From UBA1672 sp050633325 (GTDB lineage: Bacteria > Pseudomonadota > Alphaproteobacteria > Micavibrionales > Micavibrionaceae): 64,000 nt of DNA. Position numbers and translations under genes: made by a program. This document shows positions 54,405 through 63,280 of this stretch, in pieces. The stretch covers positions 62,001 through 126,000 of the forward strand of contig JBOEGH010000002.1 of NCBI GenBank assembly GCA_050633325.1. Direction: 5' to 3'. A model generated the notes under the pieces. The model saw nothing but the letters and a program-made list of their open reading frames with translations. It searched no databases and was not told where the DNA came from. Numbering within the stretch: the first letter of the stretch is position 1; the number at the start of each line of letters is the position of its first letter.

Positions 54405-55052
54405 TTACCAACGATAGATGCGCCTGCCAACCAGGCTTATTACAATTGCGAATAATATATAGGGGCTAAGATGGTAGGCGTAAAGATGGCCGATATCTTC
54501 CGACATGCAGGTTACCCTCATTCCAAGATAACCAAGTCCGCCAACGGCCATGGTATTCATGAATGACATTACATAGGGGTGAGTAGTTTTGCCCTTTATT
54601 GATAATGCTATTATTATTAGTGCAGGTATCACACCAAATACAGTTGAATTTGTTATGCAATGATGAACATGTAAAAAGGGTAAATTGTGATCTTCCATTA
54701 TGCTTCGTAACAATATGTGTATTACAAACCCTAATAGTAAGGTTGTAGGCACGGCCAACATCCATCGTTGTCCGCGCATATCTGGCACGCATAACCAAGA
54801 TGAACACGCCATAGCACTTATGGATATTGATAATATATGAATCAGTTCAAATACAAAATTGGGATCATTTAACTTAATTGATAAATCTGGTCTTATTGAA
54901 AGAAATGTCAGTATAATTGCGGCATAGGAAAAGGTTATAACAACCCATAAAGCAACGCGTTTAATTGGATGCGGCATAACTTTAACCTCTACCAAATCAT
55001 CGGAGAGTGTTTCTATCAGCTTCTCTGTTTTTTGCTCTGCTTTACTCATCAT
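54405..55052 (-). CDS. nrsF: Anti-sigma factor NrsF (DUF1109)
   Basis: This 215-residue integral membrane protein has six predicted helices, with the DUF1109 segments ACSSWLCVPDMRGQRWML, FLHVHHCI and VTCMSEDIGHLYAYHLSPYI. In Caulobacter NrsF sequesters sigma factor SigF and releases it when its conserved cysteines meet heavy metals such as chromium or cadmium. The start overlaps the end of the sigma gene by 11 bases; ATG 55049 is nearly equivalent. The sigma/anti-sigma order supports the assignment. Confidence 0.9.
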   Translation of the reverse strand: MMSKAEQKTEKLIETLSDDLVEVKVMPHPIKRVALWVVITFSYAAIILTFLSIRPDLSIKLNDPNFVFELIHILSISISAMACSSWLCVPDMRGQRWMLAVPTTLLLGFVIHILLRSIMEDHNLPFLHVHHCITNSTVFGVIPALIIIALSIKGKTTHPYVMSFMNTMAVGGLGYLGMRVTCMSEDIGHLYAYHLSPYILFAIVISLVGRRIYRW

Positions 55053-55593
55053 TCAATATATCTTTTAACTTGTTTGTTGTTCTGTGTGCTGTAACTTTTA
55101 CGGCAGAAACGCTCATATCCATTTTGCTAGCCACTTCCTTTGCGCTATATCCTTCTATTTTCATCATCCTGAAGATGGTTTTTTGTTTATCTGGCAGTGT
55201 ATCCAAAGCCTTTTCTATATCTTTTAATTCGCCGGAAGTAGCTTGGAAAGTTACATTTTGTGAAAAAATATCCGTATTTTCTTGTGCGCTTTCTTTTGTG
55301 CGCTTGTCTTTATAGTGTTTGCGTAGAAGATCTGTGCGTCTAAATTGTATGATTGCCTTGAGCCACGGCTTGAATGGGCGATCAGGGCTGTATGAGTTTA
55401 AGGATTTGTGTACGGATATAAGAACATCTTGCGTAATGTCGTCTACCCAGTCTTGATTCGAAAGGCTGCTTGCTATTACTGATTTTATAAATGGTGATAT
55501 ATCATGCAGCAGTGATGCATATGCTCGTTTATCACCAGATTGAGCTTCTGCCGCTAATGCCTGCCATAACTCATCTTGCGTTAGCTCAGTCAT
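55042..55593 (-). CDS. ECF sigma factor, SigF type
   Basis: This 183-residue sigma factor has region 2 (DDITQDVLISVHKSLNSYSPDRPFKPWLKAI) and region 4 (ALDTLPDKQKTIFRMMKIEGYSAKEVASKM, SAVKVTAHRTTNKL). It is paired with nrsF and belongs to the group whose Caulobacter member responds to oxidants and heavy metals. The DNA before the start shows no obvious copy of the Caulobacter SigF recognition sequence. Confidence 0.92.
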   Translation of the reverse strand: MTELTQDELWQALAAEAQSGDKRAYASLLHDISPFIKSVIASSLSNQDWVDDITQDVLISVHKSLNSYSPDRPFKPWLKAIIQFRRTDLLRKHYKDKRTKESAQENTDIFSQNVTFQATSGELKDIEKALDTLPDKQKTIFRMMKIEGYSAKEVASKMDMSVSAVKVTAHRTTNKLKDILNDE

Positions 55594-55810
55594 TACTTAA
55601 ACAGCACCACGTATGTCCAAAGAAATAGTCCTCTGATCTTTTATTATATTTATCTGATTGTTTTATAAAGTATATTTTAGCAAACATTACTGTATATTAT
55701 CTTAAACGCATTTCATGACAATAGTTTAATGTTATAATTTTGGTAAAAAGTGCTGAAAGTGGATAAAAATTTATTGACTTAAAAAATTACATGTCTATTG
55801 TTCTGGAATA

Positions 55811-56182
55811 ATGGATATACAAAAAGCACTTATAGCATTCGAAACTTTATCGCAAGAGACTCGCTTAAAGGCGTTTAGGTTGCTTGTCGGCTATGGTGAA
55901 AGCGGTGCGGCGGCAGGTGTAATAAGCGATAGCCTTGGAGTGCCGCATAATACTCTTTCTTTTCATTTGTCACATATGAGTAGAGCAGGGCTTATCGTTC
56001 CACGTCGTGAAGGGCGATCTATTATTTATACTGTTAATTTTGAGGCATTTCAGGATCTTCTAAGGTTTATGATTGAGGATTGTTGTAGCTCGGAGGTTGC
56101 TAATATTAGAGACAGCAAAAGCCGTAAATGCACATTAATTGAACTTGTTAACCTACCTAATTCGTGTGCTGAGGGATGTTAG
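55811..56182 (+). CDS. arsR: ArsR-family metalloregulator with C-terminal cysteine cluster
   Basis: This 123-residue winged-helix repressor reads LSQETRLKAFRLLVGYGESGAAAGVISDSLGVPHNTLSFHLSHMSRAGLIVPRREGRSIIYTV in overlapping parts. The C-terminus is rich in cysteine: Cys91-Cys92, Cys107, Cys119 and Cys123. A vicinal Cys pair plus a nearby Cys is the arsenite-binding pattern of the Acidithiobacillus ArsR type. No arsenic efflux or reductase gene is present; the pst phosphate transporter follows on the same strand 61 bases downstream. A role in arsenate/phosphate balance is inferred. The last part of the tail is longer than usual. Confidence 0.85.
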   Translation: MDIQKALIAFETLSQETRLKAFRLLVGYGESGAAAGVISDSLGVPHNTLSFHLSHMSRAGLIVPRREGRSIIYTVNFEAFQDLLRFMIEDCCSSEVANIRDSKSRKCTLIELVNLPNSCAEGC

Positions 56183-56243
56183 ATTTTACCTTTTTAACTT
56201 TTTACTTAAACTTTTTAAATTTATAAATTTAATGGAGAATATT

Positions 56244-57257
56244 ATGAGAAATATATTATCTTTAACATCGGCGATAGCTGTGATGGGCATGTCTAGCCAG
56301 GCATTTGCCGCTGGTGATCATATCAAAGCTGTCGGATCATCTACGGTGTATCCTTTTGTTACGGTTGTTGCTGAAACATTTGGTAATAACAGTGATTATA
56401 AGACACCAATTGTAGAAACAACCGGAACAGGTGGCGGTTTTAAGCTGTTTTGTACAGGTGCAGGCGACAAACACCCTGATATATCAAATGCTTCTAGACC
56501 AATAAAGTCGAGTGAAAAAGAATTATGTGCATCAAATGGTGTTAAGGATATTACTGAAATCAAAATTGGCTTTGATGGTATAGTTCTGGCTAATGCCAAG
56601 GGTGCACAGAAATATGACTTTTCAAAAGAAAACTTGTTTTTAGGACTTGCGAAACAAATACCTGTGGACGGTAAATTGGTTAAAAATCCGCATAAGAAAT
56701 GGAGCGACATAGACGCATCATTACCAGAGGTTAAGATTGAGGTTTATGGTCCGCCAACGACATCTGGCACGCGTGATGCATTTGTTGAATTAGTGATGGA
56801 AAAAGCATGTAAAGATTTGCCTGAATTCAAGGCTGCTTTTCCTGATAAAAAAGCTCGCAAGAAAGCATGTCACTTGTTGCGTGAAGATGGACACTATATA
56901 GAAGCTGGCGAAAACGATAATCTGATCGTTCAGAAAATACAAAGCAATAATCAAGCACTTGGAATATTTGGTTTCAGTTTCTTGGGTCAGAATGGTGACA
57001 TTGTACAGGGAAGTAAAGTCGGAGGTGTTGAGCCGACATTTGAAAATATTTCCAGTGGTGATTACGGGATATCACGTTCTTTGTTCGTGTATGTTAAAAA
57101 TGATCACATTGCCAAGACATCTGGCCTAAAGGAATTCGTTTCAGAATTGGTTAGCGATGAAGCCGCGGGCGACTTTGGTTATTTGACTGAAAAAGGTCTT
57201 ATACCACTTCCTGAGGAAGAGCTTGTTGTGATGCAAAAGCGCGCAGAAGAACTATAA
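56244..57257 (+). CDS. pstS: Phosphate-binding periplasmic protein PstS
   Basis: This 337-residue protein has a signal peptide (residues 1-22, MRNILSLTS to FAAGD). Phosphate-contact segments are AVGSSTVYPFV, TGTGGGFKLFC and SGTRDAFVELV. It binds phosphate for the PstCAB transporter. The ATG at 56244 has GGAGAA just upstream; an ORF starting at 56139 would overlap the arsR end and is not likely. A terminator-like hairpin follows it before pstC, as is usual for highly expressed binding proteins. Confidence 0.95.
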   Translation: MRNILSLTSAIAVMGMSSQAFAAGDHIKAVGSSTVYPFVTVVAETFGNNSDYKTPIVETTGTGGGFKLFCTGAGDKHPDISNASRPIKSSEKELCASNGVKDITEIKIGFDGIVLANAKGAQKYDFSKENLFLGLAKQIPVDGKLVKNPHKKWSDIDASLPEVKIEVYGPPTTSGTRDAFVELVMEKACKDLPEFKAAFPDKKARKKACHLLREDGHYIEAGENDNLIVQKIQSNNQALGIFGFSFLGQNGDIVQGSKVGGVEPTFENISSGDYGISRSLFVYVKNDHIAKTSGLKEFVSELVSDEAAGDFGYLTEKGLIPLPEEELVVMQKRAEEL

Positions 57258-57295
57258 AAAAATAGTTCTTTAAATAATAAGTAAAATATGTAGAG

Positions 57296-57322
57296 TAGCC
57301 GTTTGTAAATAACGGCTATTTT
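57296..57322 (+). terminator. Hairpin between pstS and pstC
   Basis: TAGCCGTT and AACGGCTA form an 8-bp stem with loop TGTAAAT, followed by TTTTG. It is 38 bases past the pstS stop and could partly terminate, leaving more pstS than pstC mRNA. Confidence 0.75.
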
Positions 57323-57380
57323 GTTATATAGATTATAGCTAACAATTAATGCAGCCTTTTCATTTGGAAGAAATTGTGTA

Positions 57381-58292
57381 ATGGCGAAATTTGAACGTTT
57401 AATTAGATCAAGTTTATTAAGCTGTACTATGTTATCTGTGCTGATAACTATACTTGTTGTTCTTTCAGTCTTTTCTGAAACAATGAGGTTCTTCTCTAAT
57501 GTTCCAGTATTTGATTTTATATTTGGTTTAGAATGGAGTCCACAGACTGCTTTGCGTGCTGATCAGGCTGGTGGGTCTGGTACTTTCGGGGCGGTCCCAG
57601 TGTTTTTGGGTACATTCTTGGTGACATTTATCGCCATGCTTGTTGCCGCACCTCTTGGGATCTTTTCTGCAATTTACTTGGCTGTATATGCTAGCCCAAG
57701 GTTTCGTTTATGGGCAAAGCCCGTTTTGGAAATACTAGCTGGTGTACCTTCTGTTGTTTATGGTTATTTTGCGGTTATAACTATGGCACCTATGTTACGT
57801 GCTTTTGGTGATTCTATCGGCTTGTCTATTGCATCGGAAAGCGCACTAACTGCAGGTACTGTTATGGGGATTATGATAACCCCTTATGTGATGTCAATTT
57901 CTGAAGATGTTATTAGTGCCGTTCCTAAAACGCTAAGGTTTGGGTCTTTGGCAATTGGTGCCACGGATTCTGAAACGGTTAAAAGGGTTATTTTACCTGC
58001 TGCTCTTCCCGGAATTGTTAGTGCACTTTTACTTGGTGTATCCAGAGGAGTGGGGGAGACAATGGTAGTTGTCATGGCCGCAGGTATGGCGGCAAAGCTG
58101 ACTGTAAATCCTTTAGAATCCGTAACAACGGCGACTGTTCAGATCATGACATTACTGGTTGGAGATCATGAGTTTGATAGTGATAAAACTCGCGCAGCAT
58201 TCGCTTTAGGTTTTTCTCTTTTTATAATGACTTTATTGTTGAACATTGTTGCTTTGGTAATCGTCAAGAAGTATCGGGAACGCTATGATTAG
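57381..58292 (+). CDS. pstC: Phosphate ABC transporter permease PstC
   Basis: This 303-residue membrane protein has about six helices and the EAA-like loop (ALPGIVSALLLGVSRGVGETMVVVMAAG). It forms the transport channel with PstA. It is shorter than many alphaproteobacterial PstC proteins, which carry an extra N-terminal domain. The start is 123 bases after pstS, and it overlaps pstA by eight bases. Confidence 0.94.
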   Translation: MAKFERLIRSSLLSCTMLSVLITILVVLSVFSETMRFFSNVPVFDFIFGLEWSPQTALRADQAGGSGTFGAVPVFLGTFLVTFIAMLVAAPLGIFSAIYLAVYASPRFRLWAKPVLEILAGVPSVVYGYFAVITMAPMLRAFGDSIGLSIASESALTAGTVMGIMITPYVMSISEDVISAVPKTLRFGSLAIGATDSETVKRVILPAALPGIVSALLLGVSRGVGETMVVVMAAGMAAKLTVNPLESVTTATVQIMTLLVGDHEFDSDKTRAAFALGFSLFIMTLLLNIVALVIVKKYRERYD

Positions 58293-59601
58293 ATTATTTG
58301 AAAGACGAACACGCATTTCTGTGCAACGGATTAAAAAGAAGAAAAGTCCGTTTATATATAAGTCGTATAGTAAAAAGCCTAAGCATACCTTACTTAAAAA
58401 ACGTAAAATGGCAGAGGGGCGTTTTCGTGCTGCTGGCTTTATCTCTATATTAATTGCTTCTTTATTCTTGGTAAGTCTTGTTTGGAATATTTTTTCCACT
58501 GGTTATTCTGCATTTACAGGAACTCAAGTTAAGTTACCTATTACTTTTCAAGAGGAGTCGGTGGAAAAAGGTGCTTACAGGAAGATTGTGCAAAATGCAT
58601 TGCTTGAGGTTTTTCCGGAAGTCCAAACACGTAAAGAAAAGCGTATGCTTTTTGTTATTACCAGTCGTAATGTTCCGCATGAATTGAAAACTATAATCAA
58701 AGATAATCCATCATTGATAGGAACAACGCAGGAGTTGTGGTTACCAGCTTCCAGTGCTGTTAGTATTTTTTACAAGCAAAGGCTGCTTGAGGAAAGTAAA
58801 CGTATTGGTAAAATTAATGGTGAGCAAGCCAAGTGGATTACCACCCTCGCTCAATCACAGCGCATGCGTTTAAAGTTCAATACTCCTTTTATTATGAATG
58901 GTGATTCTAGGGAAGCTGAGCAAGCAGGCGTTTTAACCAGCACAATTGGATCTTTCTTTACTATATTTATATGTATATTGCTTGCATTCCCTTTGGGGGT
59001 GGCCACGGCGATATATTTGGAAGAGTTTGCCCCACGCAATTGGTTTACCAGCCTTATTGAAATTAATATTAATAATTTAGCTGCTATTCCGTCTATCATA
59101 TTTGGTTTGTTGGGGTTATCTATCTATTTGAATTTTCTTCACCTTCCCAGATCATCGGCGCTCGTGGGGGGGATGGTGCTTGCGCTTCTAATTTTGCCTG
59201 TGATTGTTATATCTACGCGAAATGCTTTGCGTGCTGTTCCGCAATCCATTCGTGATGCCGCGTCTGCTTTGGGTGCAACGCCGACCCAAGTGGTGTTTCA
59301 TCACACTTTGATATACTCACTGCCTGGTGTTATGACAGGTGTTATATTGGGTATTGCCCGCGCATTTGGTGAAACTGCGCCTTTGCTAATGATTGGGATG
59401 GTTGCCTTTATTGCGGACGCCCCGCGTAACCTTACTGACCCTGCTACTACACTACCTATTCAAGTGTATTTATGGACCAATAATCCTGAGCTTGGCTTTG
59501 TTGAGAAAACCGCGGCTGCTATAATGGTTTTGCTCGGCTTTATGGTTCTGATTAACTTGTTGGCAGTTTATGTACGTAAACGATTTGAAATAAAATGGTA
59601 A
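58285..59601 (+). CDS. pstA: Phosphate ABC transporter permease PstA, with DUF3333 domain
   Basis: This 438-residue protein has a basic N-terminus, one helix (FRAAGFISILIASLFLVSL) and a periplasmic DUF3333-type domain (about 70-205, QEESVEKGAYRKIVQNALL). The permease core follows, with five helices and LIYSLPGVMTGVILGIARAFGETAPLLMIG. The N-terminal extension is typical of alphaproteobacterial PstA. It overlaps pstB by seven bases. Confidence 0.94.
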   Translation: MIRLFERRTRISVQRIKKKKSPFIYKSYSKKPKHTLLKKRKMAEGRFRAAGFISILIASLFLVSLVWNIFSTGYSAFTGTQVKLPITFQEESVEKGAYRKIVQNALLEVFPEVQTRKEKRMLFVITSRNVPHELKTIIKDNPSLIGTTQELWLPASSAVSIFYKQRLLEESKRIGKINGEQAKWITTLAQSQRMRLKFNTPFIMNGDSREAEQAGVLTSTIGSFFTIFICILLAFPLGVATAIYLEEFAPRNWFTSLIEININNLAAIPSIIFGLLGLSIYLNFLHLPRSSALVGGMVLALLILPVIVISTRNALRAVPQSIRDAASALGATPTQVVFHHTLIYSLPGVMTGVILGIARAFGETAPLLMIGMVAFIADAPRNLTDPATTLPIQVYLWTNNPELGFVEKTAAAIMVLLGFMVLINLLAVYVRKRFEIKW

Positions 59602-60419
59602 ATGAAATGAATGTTGATAACCCTGTAACAGGAAATACAGTAATGGATAATGATGAAACACTTGAAGTTCGCATGAAAACACGTGATCTTAGTGTCTTTT
59701 ACAATGATAAGCAGGCGTTGTTCGACGTAAATTTAGATATATACAACAATCGTGTTACTTCTTTGATTGGTCCTTCTGGTTGCGGTAAATCTACGTTTAT
59801 GCGGTGTTTGAACCGTATGAACGATTATGTGGATGGTTGCCGTATTACCGGTAAGGTAAGGTTGGATGGGTTTAACATCTATAAGGACAATGTTGACACA
59901 ATTTTGCTACGACAGAAGGTTGGTATGGTTTTTCAAAAACCAAATCCGTTTCCGAAATCCATTTTTGAAAATGTTGCATATGGTCCGAAGATTCATAAAT
60001 TGACCTCAAATAAAGATGACATGGAAGAGTTGGTTGTTAAGAGCTTAAAAAGAGTAGGATTGTGGGAAGAGGTGTCAGACAGACTTCATGCTCCCGGGAC
60101 ATCATTGTCAGGCGGTCAACAACAACGCCTTTGCATTGCTCGTGCTATTGCTACTGAGCCTGAGGTTATCCTGATGGATGAGCCGTGTTCGGCATTGGAT
60201 CCTATCGCTACGGCACGTATAGAAGAGCTGATAGCAGAGCTGGAAAAAAGGTTTACTATTGTTATTATTACGCACTCTATGCAACAGGCTGAGCGTGTTT
60301 CAAACTATACTGCATTTTTTCATTTAGGTAAGATCGTTGAGGCCGGCGAAACGGAAATGATATTCAATGATGCAAAGAAACCTCAGACCAAAGATTATAT
60401 AGATGGTAAGTTTGGTTAA
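59595..60419 (+). CDS. pstB: Phosphate ABC transporter ATPase PstB
   Basis: This 274-residue ATPase has Walker A GPSGCGKST, signature LSGGQQQRLCIARAIA, Walker B VILMDEPCSALDP and switch His in ITHSMQQAERVS. It powers PstCA. phoU, which usually follows pstB, is absent; a terminator and an unrelated gene come next. The ATG at 59607 is an alternative start. Confidence 0.96.
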   Translation: MVNEMNVDNPVTGNTVMDNDETLEVRMKTRDLSVFYNDKQALFDVNLDIYNNRVTSLIGPSGCGKSTFMRCLNRMNDYVDGCRITGKVRLDGFNIYKDNVDTILLRQKVGMVFQKPNPFPKSIFENVAYGPKIHKLTSNKDDMEELVVKSLKRVGLWEEVSDRLHAPGTSLSGGQQQRLCIARAIATEPEVILMDEPCSALDPIATARIEELIAELEKRFTIVIITHSMQQAERVSNYTAFFHLGKIVEAGETEMIFNDAKKPQTKDYIDGKFG

Positions 60420-60500
60420 CTGCTATTATAGGAATTTATTCTTGATTTTTTGTTGTTAATATGCGTAATATAATTAAATAAACGCGACGACTCTATCAAC

Positions 60501-60527
60501 AGGCTCACATTATGTGGGCCTTTTTTC
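60501..60527 (+). terminator. Rho-independent terminator after pstB
   Basis: AGGCTCACA and TGTGGGCCT pair with one mismatch around loop TTA and are followed by TTTTTTCG. It closes the arsR-pst unit 82 bases after the pstB stop. Confidence 0.88.
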
Positions 60528-60562
60528 GTTTTTAACATCAAAAAATATTAAGGAATTTTACT

Positions 60563-62794
60563 ATGCTAACAAAAATTGGAGGGCGTGGTTGTTTTGTGTC
60601 GACCATGCACGAGCAATCACCTGCATCACAAATTGTTCATTTGATTATATCTATAGGTAACTCACACATGATTGGTAGGGTCGTAGCTCAAGGAGAAACA
60701 TTCCCAACAAAAGTTTGGGAATACGGTGTCGCAGAGACTCTAGTGCAACCACCTTTCGCAATGTTGGATCATAATGGTGATGGGCAGAACGACCTTTCAC
60801 CTATGCTCACATTCTCAGAGGATTATCTGGCTGCTAACTCCTCTATCGATAGGCTAGTGTTTATACCGAATGCACAGGGGTCTACTGGTTTTAGTAATAA
60901 TGTTTGGGCAGCGGATCAAGTGCCTAATAACCTTAGTGAAGTGGTGACACGCCATAACGATGCTAAGGCTGCATTAGAAGCACTAGGCTACACGGTTGTT
61001 ACGCGTTCGGTGCATTATCACGCGTCACGTCCAGACTTTGACAGCAACACGCCCGAACAGCTTACGGATGATATTGAGGCAATGATAACTTATCTACGTG
61101 CAAACCTTGATGGTGTTGACGCAACACTACCGGTTATCATTGGAGGTGGAATGACCGCATCTCAACTAGCAGGGCGCAGCGCCGATGATGTCAATTTCCA
61201 ATCTGCTTTCAATGGTGTGAAGAATCGTATTCCTTATACGTGGAATATGGATATGATTAACCCTCAAGATGGTTATGAAACTGGCTTACCTGTTATGCCT
61301 TATGATGGTGTGCATGCAGATCACGCAGGGGAGCTGGCAAAAGGACACTTGCACTATAATGCTCTACTGAATGCTCTTTCTAATGACAAGCCAAATGATC
61401 CGTTTGAGAGCTTGTCTATGTGGAATGACTTCGTAGCTTTTCATGATTTCCGTTCAGGTGGTGGTTTGGATTATTCAGGTAATGGTAATCACCTTACCCT
61501 TGCTGATGCTGCAAACCCGCCCTTAATGGTGCATGACACTGCGACAGGTGGTGTGGATGCTATTGTGTCTACTAATACAAATGGTGCTGCAAACAGATAT
61601 TGGCACATGGGTGTTCCACTGCCTGATAGTTATACTAAGGTAATAATGGTGCGCTTTACTGACCTTGATGGTACAGAAGGTATATTCCAAAACCATGACC
61701 AAGGTGTAAGGTTTTTCTATACCAATGGTGCAAATGAAATACGCGCTTATCATGACAATTCTGGGGTGGCTGTATCCATATCTGGTAATGATATCAATCT
61801 CGGGGAGTGGCATACTATTGCTGTTACTTACGACCAAGCCACCACCACGATGAGTATTTATCTGGATGGTGTTTTAAAAGAAACTAATTCTGGGGTGGCC
61901 GCGCATAGTGGTACAGTTATGGAAGTTGTAGGCGCACAAAACCTAGTTGGTCAGAGACCTTTTAGAGGTGATTTTGTCTATGCAGGTTATACTGCAAGCG
62001 CAATGTCTCAGACGCAAATAACAGAGCTTCATGATGCTTCTCAAACATTACTTACGCCTCCAGCACCACCACCCGCTGTTATTACAGACCTTTCAGAAAT
62101 ATCAGGAATACAACGACATCATGACGTTAAAGTAAGTAGCTCCATCACACATGTTGCGGGTAAGGCTTCACAAATAGACGACCTAAGCGGTAACGGTTAT
62201 CACCTAAGTCAAGCTGTCGCTCAACGTCAACCAACATATGACGCGACTACTGACTCGCTTCTGTTCGAGAGATCACAGTCCAATCGTCTTATTGGCGATG
62301 GTGCGTTCATGTATAATTCACCTAATGGTGGAACAATAATCGCGGTTGTTGATTACCTGTCATTAATGAACGCGGACACGTTAGCCAGCGAGTACAGTTC
62401 CACAACAAGTGCATATTACTCGATAGCCCGTTTGCGCGGGGATACAACACCAACGCCTCAATCTGGGGACGATGCAGGTAGCTCCGTTATCAACGATAAT
62501 CGTTTAACGTCTATTGATGTGGTGGCTATTGGTAAGCACGTATATGCGCAACATATCGAGTCAGAACTGATGTCCTGTGATATCAATGATGTTGCTGGTG
62601 ATGTCCCACAAACTTTAGACCGTACTGGACACACACTGACTCTAGACAAGTTCACGCTAGGATCGAGGCGTGGGAATGATCGTTTTCCGCATGTCAGGGT
62701 CTATGAACTAGCGGCGTGGGACAGGAAACTAACAGAGACAGAGTATGCACAAGCCTACAATATGTTAGCCTTAAAATGGGGCATAAATCCATGA
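60563..62794 (+). CDS. SGNH/sialate O-acetylesterase-like protein with concanavalin-fold domains
   Basis: This 743-residue protein has an N-terminal SGNH hydrolase domain. GNSHMIG at residues 32-38 (Ser34) matches the GQSNMxG box of sialate O-acetylesterases, and DGVHADHAG places Asp248 and His251. A LamG/concanavalin-like domain follows (about 290-500; MVRFTDLDGTEGIFQ, WHTIAVTYDQATTTMSIYLDG). A Pro-rich linker (TPPAPPPAV) then joins a second similar domain (about 530-743). It has no signal peptide, unlike secreted esterases; phage tail proteins often have this domain mix. AAGGA lies 8 bases before the start. It lies between the pst operon and rplM and looks like an insertion. Confidence 0.75.
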   Translation: MLTKIGGRGCFVSTMHEQSPASQIVHLIISIGNSHMIGRVVAQGETFPTKVWEYGVAETLVQPPFAMLDHNGDGQNDLSPMLTFSEDYLAANSSIDRLVFIPNAQGSTGFSNNVWAADQVPNNLSEVVTRHNDAKAALEALGYTVVTRSVHYHASRPDFDSNTPEQLTDDIEAMITYLRANLDGVDATLPVIIGGGMTASQLAGRSADDVNFQSAFNGVKNRIPYTWNMDMINPQDGYETGLPVMPYDGVHADHAGELAKGHLHYNALLNALSNDKPNDPFESLSMWNDFVAFHDFRSGGGLDYSGNGNHLTLADAANPPLMVHDTATGGVDAIVSTNTNGAANRYWHMGVPLPDSYTKVIMVRFTDLDGTEGIFQNHDQGVRFFYTNGANEIRAYHDNSGVAVSISGNDINLGEWHTIAVTYDQATTTMSIYLDGVLKETNSGVAAHSGTVMEVVGAQNLVGQRPFRGDFVYAGYTASAMSQTQITELHDASQTLLTPPAPPPAVITDLSEISGIQRHHDVKVSSSITHVAGKASQIDDLSGNGYHLSQAVAQRQPTYDATTDSLLFERSQSNRLIGDGAFMYNSPNGGTIIAVVDYLSLMNADTLASEYSSTTSAYYSIARLRGDTTPTPQSGDDAGSSVINDNRLTSIDVVAIGKHVYAQHIESELMSCDINDVAGDVPQTLDRTGHTLTLDKFTLGSRRGNDRFPHVRVYELAAWDRKLTETEYAQAYNMLALKWGINP

Positions 62795-63120
62795 TCTATA
62801 TACATACAACTAGCACCGAACCCGCTGAGCTTGAAAACATCTACATCGATACTTGGTATCATGTAGCGGTGGATCGCACAAATAATCTATTACTTCACTA
62901 CGTTGATGGTGAGCTTATTAACTATGTTGATATATCGACTATGACCGATGTTATTAGTTTCAGCGGTGGAGAGTGCCTTATTGGTAAAGATGTACCGTCT
63001 GATGGTGCTTAGTCTCGCGCACTTGAAGGTTCTATGGGTGATCTCCATATATATAAACGCGCACTAAGTAGTGACGATGTTACCAACCTGTATAACCACG
63101 TAAAAGGTGATTATGTTTAA
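62791..63120 (+). pseudogene. LamG-domain fragment interrupted by an amber stop
   Basis: An ATG overlaps the TGA of the preceding gene (ATGA). The frame then gives WYHVAVDRTNNLLLHYVDGELINYVD and GGECLIGKDVPSDGA before a TAG at 63010-63012. The same frame continues past it as SRALEGSMGDLHIYKRALSSDDVTNLYNHV to a TAA at 63118-63120. Together these form the C-terminal part of a LamG domain of about 109 residues. The TAG replaces a residue in the conserved segment, so the gene is broken unless amber is read through. It is shorter than a full LamG domain. Confidence 0.75.
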
Positions 63121-63149
63121 TATGTGTATATTTAAATTTGGCATTATGT

Positions 63150-63177
63150 TATATGGGGTACTATAAAACCCCATATA
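63150..63177 (+). terminator. Hairpin between the LamG fragment and rplM
   Basis: TATATGGGGT and ACCCCATATA form a perfect 10-bp stem with an 8-base loop, followed after a few bases by a T-rich stretch. It is a likely terminator that may act in both directions. Confidence 0.55.
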
Positions 63178-63206
63178 TACCACATTGTTTTTATTGTAAT
63201 TTTTTG

Positions 63207-63235
63207 TTGACACTGCACGTTATATCATTCATAAA
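63207..63235 (+). promoter_or_regulatory. Putative sigma70 promoter of rplM-rpsI
   Basis: TTGACA and CATAAA are separated by 17 bases, 45 bases before the rplM start. The -35 box is perfect and the -10 box matches in four of six positions. Confidence 0.6.
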
Positions 63236-63280
63236 TCCTCATCTTTTAAAAATATAAAAGCAAATGAAAGTCTAATAGAG

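Noticed and set aside
55600..55810. Pho box upstream of arsR-pst
   Set aside because: No pair of CTGTCAT-like direct repeats with the usual 11-base period could be read; only an isolated ATGACA-like stretch is present.
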